The translations under genes and the position numbers were made by a program. A stretch of DNA of 64,000 bases from Panagrolaimus kolymaensis (lineage: Eukaryota > Nematoda > Chromadorea > Rhabditida > Panagrolaimidae), in NCBI GenBank assembly GCA_028622995.1, contig JAJQJQ010000036.1, positions 1,116,001 to 1,180,000 on the forward strand, given 5' to 3'. A model generated the notes under the pieces. That model ran no database searches and had not been told where the DNA came from. It saw nothing but the letters and a program-made list of their open reading frames with translations. Positions 23,719 to 33,112 of this stretch are shown piece after piece. The number at the start of each line of letters is the position of its first letter. Position 1 is the stretch's first letter.

Positions 23719-24370
23719 ATGAAATTTATTTTTACGATTACTTTTACCGTTGCTATTGTTTTTGTTGCTTTTGGTAAGCAGAAAAATTGGGTCTTTGATG
23801 GGATGGAAAAAAATTGTATGGGTGCATTTGCTGCACTCTCACACCATAGCTTTACTGTGAGATAGTGTTTTCTTATTTTTTTGATTAGATTTCTTCAATT
23901 AAAAAGTTTCAAAATTCCTTAATTTAAAAAATTATTTATGAGATGTAAAGTTCAGAAAATAACTACTAACTTTGAGAATCAAAGTCATTTTTTTAAATCA
24001 ATTTTGTTTAGCAAATTCTCAAGTTTTTCCCGGTCCTAATGGATATCTTTTTCCTGAATATGGACCTGGACAACTTTTTCCTGGTTCAGGGCCTCAAGGC
24101 ATTCCTCGACAATGTCCATTAAATGAAATTTGGCAAGATTGTGGTACAGCTTGTCCACCAACGTGCTTTAATAAACTTGTAAGCTTTTTAAATATTTATT
24201 TTTTTTCAGTTTCAAAAATTTAAAATTTTTGTTTTTAGCGTTTTTTACAAAAAAAATTAAAAACTTTTTTTTAGCCTATTTGTCCTTTACCCTGTGTTGC
24301 TGGATGTCAATGCAATCTTGGATGGGTTCGGGACTTTTTTAATGAATGTATTCCAGCGACATCATGTTAA
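23719..24370 (+). CDS. Secreted TIL-domain serine protease inhibitor-like protein
   Basis: The exons are 23719-23773, 24012-24178 and 24275-24370, giving 105 residues with phases 1 and 0 fitting. A signal peptide (MKFIFTITFTVAIVFVAF) is followed by a Pro/Gly-rich linker (residues about 20-45, with two FPG repeats). A ten-cysteine trypsin-inhibitor-like domain follows, from RQCPLNEIWQDCGTACPPTC through CPLPCVAGCQCNLGWVRD to ATSC at the end. Ten cysteines with the CGTACPPTC and GCQC blocks are diagnostic of the TIL fold. Members inhibit trypsin, chymotrypsin or elastase. The reactive-site loop lies between the fourth and sixth cysteines and around the third intron boundary (FNKLPICPLPC). This is the only plus-strand gene inside the otherwise minus-strand 18.9-33.1 kb block. 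Confidence 0.9.
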
Positions 24371-25541
24371 TCAATTGCTTTATTTTTTGTCTTTTCATTC
24401 AATATAAAGCATTTATTGCTCCAATTGTAAAAAAATACTTTTTGAAAAAAAACATCAAAAATAAAATATAAAAATAAAGAAAAACACAATTTTTTTTTGC
24501 TGCAGCATCGTATTCATTATTTACTTCTTTAATTTTAAAGCTTGTTGAAGAATGGCTGCCATGAAATTTGCATCAAAAGATGAGACATCTATTTCTGAAC
24601 CAGAAATATTACTGTTGAGTAAAGATTTGACATAATCAATACAAGCTTGCCAAAGAATTTTGGAATTTGTTTTATCCGCGATTTTAAACATTTCACCAAT
24701 ATTTTCTTTTGTTAAATTTTTTGTGAGATGTTCTTCTAATTTGGGCTAAAAATTTAATGTTAAAGCATTGCAGAAAAAAAAGTTGGGAATTTACTTTTAA
24801 AGTTTGAAAATCATATTTATCAGCAAAAATTAAAAGGTCCAAAGAGTTTTGATCGTTTTCAAGAAATTCCGAAATATTTTGGGCGTAACAAAAATCGATG
24901 GCGGCTTTAACGGTTTCAAACTTAAATTCTGGAATATCTAAATTATCGCCGCTGGAGTTTTTAAATAAATCAGCCAAAACTGTGGATTCGACAGAAATGA
25001 GAAGTTTATGGACCTGGAAATATAATTATGATTAAGATACTCAAAAGGAAAAGTTCTCACTTTAATACTTTTTCCAGAAACAATAAATTCAAAATCCTTT
25101 TTATCATCTTCGATCAAACGCGATCCCCAATTAGATGCAACAGCACAATTAAAAAGATAATTGATTTTACGCTTTGGCATAAAAGTGGCATGAATATGGA
25201 TATCCATTTTCCCATCCCTACTAAAATATCCTTTTCCTGCATCCTGAAGATCGCATATATCAATTTGTTTAAGTCGAATTTCGGTTTGTTTATAAATGGA
25301 ACTTGTAAAATCTAAAAATTATTATTAAAATTAAATAAACACCGAATCATTTTTAAAAAAATTTAATATATCAGTAAAAAGTAAAAAAGCCTCTTACTTT
25401 CATAAATACTTTTGTATGTTTGAGAGCTATTAATTCGGGAATAAATTGAATAATCTACTTTGTCATCATCACCACCACCATCGACAACCAAATTAATGTT
25501 CAAGAAACGATCGATGTTGCCATGATTTGTAGAACTAAGAG

Positions 25542-25887
25542 TGTCATGTGGCTCATCACCCACATTCTCCTGCTGCAGAATCTCTCACTTGTGCTTCCGC
25601 TTCCATTCAAACTTCGCGCTCCTCTTGATTGTCCTGTAACGAAACAGCCAGCAAGATGGCAGCCTATTTGCATACTTATGCTTGCTTTACTTTTGTCTCA
25701 CTTTTGTAGTTGTAGTTGTGTGTTACATGTTTGTCTGTGCTGGTTGTTGTTTGTCCTGAATAAAGATGTATGTGAATATGTTCTTGTCTTATTTGGAAAA
25801 TCCCAGCTACAGAAGATGCAACCAACTCCCAAGGACTATCAACCGAAACCTCGACGACACCAATATCTTATCTGTCACCGCGTGACA
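25542..25887 (+). repeat. 5' long terminal repeat
   Basis: 346 bp, TGTCATGTGG...CGCGTGACA, the same as 27073-27418. The frame 25522-25908 read through it is a shadow, since it appears unchanged in both LTRs. Confidence 0.92.
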
Positions 25888-26304
25888 TGGAGGGCCCTAC
25901 CCAACTGATCCTGAACTTGATGATGTTGCTGCAATCAATGGAATCAAAGGAACAGCTGAACTATTTGAAGATGATGGTGATACTGGTGAACTCTTGGTAA
26001 TGGTCGGATGTCTTTGCTCATCTCAATCGTGGAATTATGGATTGAATCGAAATCAAAACAACCTCGTGGAATATGAAGTGCTTATGGAGAAGCCGACAAC
26101 GAACGTGATGTACTACTGGAATGAAAGAAACTGAACTTGAAAATGGTCTTGAAAGAATCTGAACTTGGTAAAGAACCTATGGAAAAACTCTGATTGAATT
26201 ATGGATATGAAACTTTGGTGTTTATGAAAGGAAAACTCTATGGATTGTTAATGCTCTTGTGTTATGAATGCTTTTTTGTTATGTTAATGAAATGTTATCT
26301 CGTC

Positions 26305-26480
26305 GAAAAGTTGTACTGGTTACAAGATCCAGACCGTAAGTCCACAGATACCCATAGATAGGAAACGAAGTGGCCAAGGTGAAAACTTGCATTGGTTACA
26401 AGATCCAGACAGTAAGTCCACAGATACCCATAGATAGGAAACGAAGTGGCAAAGATAAAAACTTGCACTGGTTTTGCAAC
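26305..26480. repeat. 76-bp tandem repeat inside the LTR element
   Basis: The unit starting TGGTTACAAGATCCAGAC at 26317 recurs at 26393 with near identity, including CCACAGATACCCATAGATAG. A degraded third start (TGGTTTTGCAACTCCAGA) lies at 26469, giving a period of 76 bp. A nearby shorter duplication repeats GGCTGGCCTATATCGATG and GGTAACAGTACGCGA at about 26547-26625. Confidence 0.85.
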
Positions 26481-27072
26481 TCCAGAAATGATGTGATTGT
26501 TGGATGTACTCTTGCTTTATGGTATGATCTTATTGTTATGTTCCGCTGGCCTATATCGATGGTAACAGTACGCGAGTGGCTGGCCTGAAAGAATGGTAAC
26601 AGTACGCGAATGGAGCGGCTGGCCTATATCGATGAACTATGGTAACAGCAACATGGATTCAACAATGGTATGATCGATGGCTCTTTTATGAAATGATCCA
26701 GATTTCGTTGTAATCGAATGCTTCAATGACAGCAGGTAAATCATCAACTTGCTTGTTCTCGTTGTCCCTGTGCTGATCGTATGACAGCTTATGTCGAAAT
26801 TGAATGCTAGTGATATGGATGAAGATGGTTATGTTCTTATGTACTTATGATGAAGGAATATATCTTGGATGCAGACTTGATAAACCCTGACAGCATTTAT
26901 GCTTAATGTCTTGTACTGATGCCGATGCCGATATGGAGAAAGATGCTTGGTCCAAGAAATGTGTTATGAAAGGATATTCTATGATCCAGAAATGTGAATG
27001 GTTTCAACTTCGTGGTTTGGTCGTATGCTTGCTTGCAAAATGTGAGGACACATTTTAGATGGGGTGGCGGCG

Positions 27073-27418
27073 TGTCATGTGGCTCATCACCCACATTCTC
27101 CTGCTGCAGAATCTCTCACTTGTGCTTCCGCTTCCATTCAAACTTCGCGCTCCTCTTGATTGTCCTGTAACGAAACAGCCAGCAAGATGGCAGCCTATTT
27201 GCATACTTATGCTTGCTTTACTTTTGTCTCACTTTTGTAGTTGTAGTTGTGTGTTACATGTTTGTCTGTGCTGGTTGTTGTTTGTCCTGAATAAAGATGT
27301 ATGTGAATATGTTCTTGTCTTATTTGGAAAATCCCAGCTACAGAAGATGCAACCAACTCCCAAGGACTATCAACCGAAACCTCGACGACACCAATATCTT
27401 ATCTGTCACCGCGTGACA
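27073..27418 (+). repeat. 3' long terminal repeat
   Basis: 346-bp direct copy of 25542-25887, preceded by a purine-rich GATGGGGTGGCGG tract and followed by the second AGAG target copy. Confidence 0.92.
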
Positions 27419-27630
27419 AGAGGCTCAATTTTTATATGCCATTTAAAATTAGGTAATCCTTCGATTATTTTTTGTTCTGAAGTAATAATTTTATTATCAG
27501 CAAACATAATTTTATCAATCTTGTATCCTGCATCAAACCAGCACATTCCCTTAAAAAAGATATTTATAGTTAAATATTATAAATAAAAAATATGATAAGA
27601 ACTTACATTTTTAATTTCAAGAGAAGTCAT

Positions 27631-28136
27631 TTTTATTTTTATTTAGAAATGAAGCAACGACGAGATAGAAGCAAACGAAAAACTAACTAATGAGCTTTTA
27701 AAAAAATGAATGAGCTTTGGTAGGAAATTTTTTAAGCAAACAACTAATGACCTATTTAACCTTTAGAGAAAAATAATTTCACACTCATTGTATTTCTTTC
27801 TTTTTGTTGCATATCAAAAATTTTGTGTATGTATTTTTTATTTTTGATTATGCCATTGAAAAAAGAAGGAAATGATATTAATCAATTATCGCCTTTCAAG
27901 CAATGGAGAATTAAGAAAAATGTTAGTAAATTAGCTGACCTTTATTTTTTTTTTTAGTAAAATCACACACTTCTTTTATTGTGAATACATATTTCGGGGG
28001 TTAATAAATCAAAACAAAATACCAATTTTATTTCTAATAACAATACCTAAGAAGAAAGAAGACAAACATATTTTTATGTTTTTCGACGAAAAAAAGAAAC
28101 ATGACAATCACAACGATAAAAAAATATCATAATAAA
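27631..28136. other. Intergenic between MATH-BTB genes
   Basis: AT-rich. Holds the promoter of the split gene and the 3' flank of the next one. No other feature seen. Confidence 0.4.
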
Positions 28137-29721
28137 TTAATTATAAAATTCAACCTTTTCATCGACATGATGGTCGCCCTTTCTTTCCTCAATTTCTTTT
28201 TTAATTTCATCATCAAGAATATCAATGTCGTCATTAAAAAAAGTTGTTGCTGGAGGATCAAAAAATTTTGCTAAGAAACATATACAAAATTCTTTAAGAT
28301 TTTTACAATTATAAATAATCGAAATATTTGCATATAAACACGCATTGGATTCATTTAAATTTTCTATCATTTCTGCTTCGATAATATCCTAAAAATTTGT
28401 ATGTTAAATTTTTTATAAATATTTATATAATTCGGACGACATACTTTCATATCATCCATAAAATATTTATCTGCAAAAGCCAAAAGATCATAAATATTTT
28501 CATCGTTAATAAAGGGAATAATATTAATTTCATAACAAAATTCAATTGCAATTTTAATTATATTCGCTTTAAAATCAATAATATTCACTTGTTTTTCTTT
28601 TGCTTCTTTCATTCCTGATTTAAACATTGCATCAAAAACAGGTGAATGAGAAATTAAAACAGATTTATGAATCTGAAAAAAAGAAAAACAATTTGAAGAA
28701 TAAAAAATGCGATAAAAATAATTTGTGTAGCCAAAGCTGCTCTCATATTTTTTTTTGAGAAAATCTTACTAAATGATTATCCGACAATTCGACCCAAAAA
28801 AATAGTGAATTAAACTCGGACTTTTGAATTCATAAAAAAAGTTTACTCCCCAAAAGTTTAATTTAATAATGAGCAAAAAAATATGTTTTTGAAAGAACAA
28901 TATTTTTGATATATTTTTTGTTGCGAAAAATAAACAATTTGGTTTAATGGGAAAAAAAAGAAAAACTTGATTCTCAAAATTTGGTTCAAAACTTTTGTAA
29001 GCTTGACTGCTCTGTTTTTTTATATATCAAAAATAAATATTGTACCTACCATAATGCTTTGACTTTCAACAAAAATGGTAATAATATCTTTATCTTCTTC
29101 TTTTTCCCTGTCCAATAATAATGGAGATATCCATAATAATTCTTTTGAAAATACATTAAGCTCATGAGATAACGGCTTTCGAGTAATTTGTTGGGGTTTT
29201 AAAATTGCTTCAAATTCAATTGTTAATATTCCATTAATAAAAAATTTATTTTTAGGATCAAATAATTCTTCACGCGTACACAATTTAAGTCCCATAGCAC
29301 TAGACTTATCATAAATATGTATGTCTTCATTGGTTTTTGAGGCGGATTGAACCGTTACTTTCATGTGGGCTTGGATTTTCTTTGTCCTTTTATTTTCCAT
29401 TCCTAAATAAATTCCAACAATATTAGTTGAATAATTTTTAATTCCATTTGGTAAAATTCCAAGCAAATAATCAACAGCCGGAATTTTTGATGCACTATAA
29501 ACTTCGTCATATAAAATTTGAAATGGTTTAGCTTCAAATAAATCTTTTTCTTTTATTAACCATTTAATTGAAATTTTACATTCTTTTGGCTAAATTTAAA
29601 AAAATATAAAAAAGTATATTAAAAAGGATATATTAAAAACTTTTCGTCTAAAACTTACAAATTTATTATCAAGTAATGGAAGCTCAATTTTTTCAATGAT
29701 GCCAAATTCAGAAGTCGTCAT
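28137..29721 (-). CDS. MATH-BTB-like protein, divergent, acidic C-terminus
   Basis: The exons are 29721-29659, 29589-29050, 28672-28445 and 28388-28137, giving 360 residues with all junctions in phase 0. Residues about 22-200 form a divergent MATH-like region (ECKISIKWLIKEKDLFE). The BTB domain begins IHKSVLISHSPVFDAMFKSG and continues IIKIAIEFCYEINI and LLAFADKYFMDDMK. The C-terminus replaces the BACK-like helices of its neighbours with a shorter segment ending in an acidic stretch (IDILDDEIKKEIEERKGDHH). It keeps the family intron after the DMK of the BTB but lacks the MATH intron of the others, whose second and third exons are fused here into one 540-bp exon. The third intron is long (29049-28673). 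Expected role: CUL3 adaptor. Confidence 0.82.
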
Positions 29722-30121
29722 CGAAGAAAATGAAATAGAAATATGAAATTTTATAAATAAACTTTTATTGCAAAATAAAAGTTATGAAATACAAAGAATG
29801 GATAAATTTTGTTTTTATATTTTTGTTTATCTCTTACATTCTTGAGCAACGACAAGCAAAATAAAAAGGTAAACAATTCAGCTGATTATCATAGTTTAAG
29901 GGCATAGACAAAAACAAAATGCAAAGGTCATTAAAGAGTTATCCCATAATTGTGATTGAAAGAAAAAGCTCTGATGGTGCAAAAAAGAAAAACAGTTTTA
30001 TCACAAATTATGATTATATGTATTTCTTTTCTAAACTATAAAATAAGATAAAATAAAAAATCAATAAAATGTAAAGTAAGTAAGTAAAAATGAAGAAAAA
30101 AATATATCTGTCGGAATATAA
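29722..30121. other. Intergenic between MATH-BTB genes
   Basis: AT-rich promoter and 3' flank region. Nothing else seen. Confidence 0.4.
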
Positions 30122-31274
30122 TTAACTTTTGTTTTTTAATGAATGTCGAAGCAGAGCAGTAATCATAAAATTTTCTTGAAAGAACGAATCTTTAATATTT
30201 GGCATGGAAGAGTTTTTAATAGTAAAAGGGTAAACAAACTTAATGCATGCAAGCATTTCGTTAAACTTTTTTTCTGTTACTATCTTCAACAAGTGAATCT
30301 CGATTCTTTGCTAAAAAAAAAAGAATTTGTTTAAATTGAGCTTATAAATAATTGTACTTACCTTTAAAGTTCTGAAATCAAATTTATCAGCAAAAATTAA
30401 GAGTTCAGTAGCAGCTTCGTAATTTTCAAGGAAATCAAAAATATTTTGAGCATAACAAAAATCCACCGCGGCTTTAACGGTTTCAAACCTAAATTCTGGA
30501 ATATCCAAATGATTGCCACTGGTATTTTGTAATAAATCCGCCAAAACTGTGGATTCAGTGCAAAGTAAAAGTTTATGAGCCTAAAATATTTTTGAGATTA
30601 AAAATGAGAAGATTAATATATTAGTAAAACAGGTACTTTAATTCTTTGTCCAGAAACATTAAATTCAAAATCTTTTGAATCTTCTAAAGGCAAGGGTAAT
30701 CCTCGATTTGGGATATTAGAAAAATTAGTTTTTCCATTTTGTGCAAAACCTGCTTGAATATTAATATATAATTTTTCATACATTAAATATCCTTTTTCAG
30801 GATCTTTTAAATGTGATATATCGATTTCTTGAAGCCGAATTTCAAGATGTTCATGAATTGTTCCAACTTTTTCTAAAATTTATTAATTTAATGTAAATAA
30901 TTAATTAATAAAATTTTTAAAAAATTACTTACTTCGATAATAAAGGGAAGTGTTAGAATTATAAACTCGAAAATAAATAAAATAATCAACAACGTTTTCT
31001 TTGGATTTTACAATCAAATTAATATACATCCATGATTCAGAAATAGTAATTCCACATTTTAAATACCATTTTATATTTGGTAATTCCATTCCTAATTTGT
31101 ATTCTTTTGAAGTCCAACCTTTATTAACAAAAAATGATGAGAGATAAATTGTGGATGTTGAATTGAACCAATCATTTCCCTTAAAAACAAACAAAGAATT
31201 AATAAATATCCATAAAATAATTATTTAAAAAGATTTATTACTAAACATATTTCTTTAATTTCGATGGAACCCAT
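30122..31274 (-). CDS. MATH-BTB protein with atypical C-terminus
   Basis: The exons are 31274-31242, 31179-30933, 30872-30637, 30580-30362 and 30310-30122, giving 307 residues in phase throughout. The first donor used (GTAATA) was chosen because it alone preserves the frame. The MATH region spans residues about 12-170 (NDWFNSTSTIYLSS, NIKWYLKCGITISE, DFEFNVSGQRIK). BTB begins AHKLLLCTESTVLADLLQNT and runs through FETVKAAVDFCYAQNI and LLIFADKFDFRTLK. The last exon (RIEIHLLKIVTEKKFNEMLA) no longer aligns well with the PKLEEHLTKNLTKENIGE tail of the two sister genes and lacks the LWQAC block. It may be decaying or have acquired a new terminus. The donor GTACCT after 30637 is weak. Confidence 0.8.
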
Positions 31275-31909
31275 AATTTTGGTTTTATGAGTCCAAAAAT
31301 TTAATAAATATCTAAACTATTTCTTTTTATATATAAGGAAAAAAGAGAGAAGAAAAAATAAAATTATGATCGACAATCTTAAAAAAATTTCCATGTGAGA
31401 GTTTTTTTGTTAGCTGCTTTGGAAAAATGGAAAATTAAGTTTTTTCTCTTTTTTAAATAGCCTTTTTTAAAGTTAAAAAAAAGATGATCGAAACGTATAC
31501 TTTTAAACGGAATAGTATCGCTTTTATTTCTACAGGCAACTGATATAAGGCTTTTTTTTTTATAAAAAAATTCAAGAGAAAAATTTAGAACAAATTTAAT
31601 AAAAACGCAATGAATTAATTAGATGATAAAATTCTACTAGATTTTGAGCAACAAAAAAAAATCGAGAATATTCTTTTTCTATGATTTTGTTGAGATATGT
31701 AAAAGTAGCACTCTTGATTTTTTTTATGTATTGTGTGTTTTCTCATAGATAAGATAAAGGCATAGCAACAAGAAATTAATTTTTTTTCTAATTTTATTCA
31801 AAAACAAACCAAATCATTGAAAATAAAAAAAAAGGAATAAATAAAAACTAAACAAATTTCAGAAACAAATATTTCCACACAAAAAATTATAAACAAACAA
31901 AAAAATGAA
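31275..31909. other. Intergenic between MATH-BTB genes
   Basis: Very AT-rich. No gene seen. Confidence 0.4.
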
Positions 31910-33112
31910 TTAGGGTTTTGGTTTTAAAGATTGTTGAAAGAGTTCTTTTAAGAAATTTGCATCAAAAGCTGAATCATCTATTGCTTCGGTTCCAGCCTTA
32001 TTACTGTTATTATTAAGCAATGGTAAAAGAAAATCAATGCAAGTTTGTCGAAGAATTTTGGAATTTGTTTTGTTTCCAACTTTAACCGTTTCTCCAATAT
32101 TTTGTTTAGTTAATGTTTTTGTAAGATGGGTTTCTAATTTGGGCTAAAAAAATTATATTAAACCAATGCAGGAAAAAAAGGAAGTAGTTACTTTTAAAGT
32201 TAGAAAATCGTATTTATCCGCAAAAATTAATAGGTCCAAAGCATTTTGATAATTTTCAAGAAAATCAGAAATATTTTGAGCGTAACAAAAATCGATCGCA
32301 GCTTTAACGGTTTCAAACATAAATTCTGGAATATCCAAATTATTGCCGCTGGAATTTTTAAATAAATCTGCCAAAACAGTGGATTCAGTGGAAAGTAAAA
32401 GCTTATGTGTCTGGAAATATGTAAATTTTTTAAAACTCAAATCAAAAAAAAATTGTGCAAACCTTAATACTTTTTCCAGAAACAATAAAATCAAAATCTT
32501 TTGTTTCGTTATTTTCCATTAATCGTAAACCCCAATGATTTGAAGCATCATAAAATTTGGGTTTTGCTTTTGCATTAATTGGAAGCATAAAACTTCCATG
32601 CAATTCAAGAATTAATTTTCCACTACGAAAATATTCATTTTTTGGAATATAAAGTAATGATTTATCAACTTGATCAATATAAATTTCTCGATTTCCATCT
32701 TTGATGGTTCCATCGGTTTCTAAAAAAATTTGAATAAAACTAATTTTTGTCCATAAAAATTTTTTTATTTTTGACTTACTTTGAAATAAAAAATCTTTTC
32801 CATTTCCAAATAGGGAATAATGAAGCGAATAATTAACAATGGGATAACTATTTTGAAAATCGTCTTCCAAAATTAAATAAAAATTTATAAATTTTTCGCT
32901 ATTTTTACATTGGAGATACCATTTTATATTCGATGCTCCGACTTCAATTGTTTTTGATTCGGATTCAAAATCATTATCATCAGCAAACATCACTTTATCG
33001 ATTCGCCAAACTGTTTCGAATGAATGACCCTATAAATAAAGAATTTTATTTTAAAAATATAAAGAATTTAAAAAAAAATTATACTTACATTTTTAGCTTG
33101 AAGAGGCAGCAT
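31910..33112 (-). CDS. MATH-BTB protein, intact
   Basis: The exons are 33112-33089, 33029-32780, 32719-32463, 32410-32192 and 32143-31910, giving 327 residues with all phases verified. The short first exon encodes MLPLQAKN. The MATH domain follows (SFETVWRIDKVMFADDNDFE, NIKWYLQCKNSEKFINFYLI, DFDFIVSGKSIK). BTB starts THKLLLSTESTVLADLFKNS with FETVKAAIDFCYAQNISDFL and LLIFADKYDFLTLK. The BACK-like tail is KLETHLTKTLTKQNIGETVK. Exon number and positions match the split gene at 24521-27630, for which this is the best intact template. Family role: recruits substrates to CUL3-RBX1 in cytoplasm or nucleus. Confidence 0.9.

Larger units (their letters stand above)
25542..27418. mobile_element. Young non-autonomous LTR retrotransposon (1,877 bp)
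   Basis: Two direct repeats of 346 bp, 25542-25887 and 27073-27418, appear identical by eye. Each begins TGTCATGTGG and ends CCGCGTGACA, giving TG...CA ends within a 5-bp inverted TGTCA/TGACA. The element is flanked by a 4-bp target duplication AGAG (25538-25541 and 27419-27422). The sequence right after the 5' LTR starts TGG, as a primer-binding site would. A purine-rich GATGGGGTGGCGG tract precedes the 3' LTR. The 1,185-bp interior has no gag, protease, reverse transcriptase or integrase, so it depends on another element. Its base composition is clearly less AT-rich than the host DNA. LTR orientation suggests plus-strand transcription; AATAAA lies within each LTR near 25759 and 27290. Confidence 0.92.
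24521..27630 (-). pseudogene. MATH-BTB gene split by an LTR retrotransposon
   Basis: The minus-strand gene begins at 27630 with exon 1 (27630-27607, MTSLEIKN). Exon 2 starts at 27549 (GMCWFDAGYKIDKIMFADN) and runs to 27419, where an LTR element (25542-27418) interrupts the MATH domain. Coding resumes at 25541 in the same frame (RFLNINLVVDGGG) to the exon 2 end at 25398. Exons follow at 25311-25061, 25013-24795 and 24521-24745. The BTB part (HKLLISVESTVLADLF, FETVKAAIDFCYAQNI, LLIFADKYDFQTLK) and the BACK-like tail are intact. Ignoring the element and one AGAG copy, the frame is continuous, so the gene was intact at insertion. It closely resembles the genes at 30122-31274 and 31910-33112. The BTB half alone might still be expressed from the LTR; that is inference. 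Confidence 0.88.

Noticed and set aside
25522..25908. 128-codon open frame and its twin at 27059-27586
   Set aside because: The same translation occurs in both because they are the two LTRs of one retroelement. Composition is biased to Cys/Leu and there is no domain.
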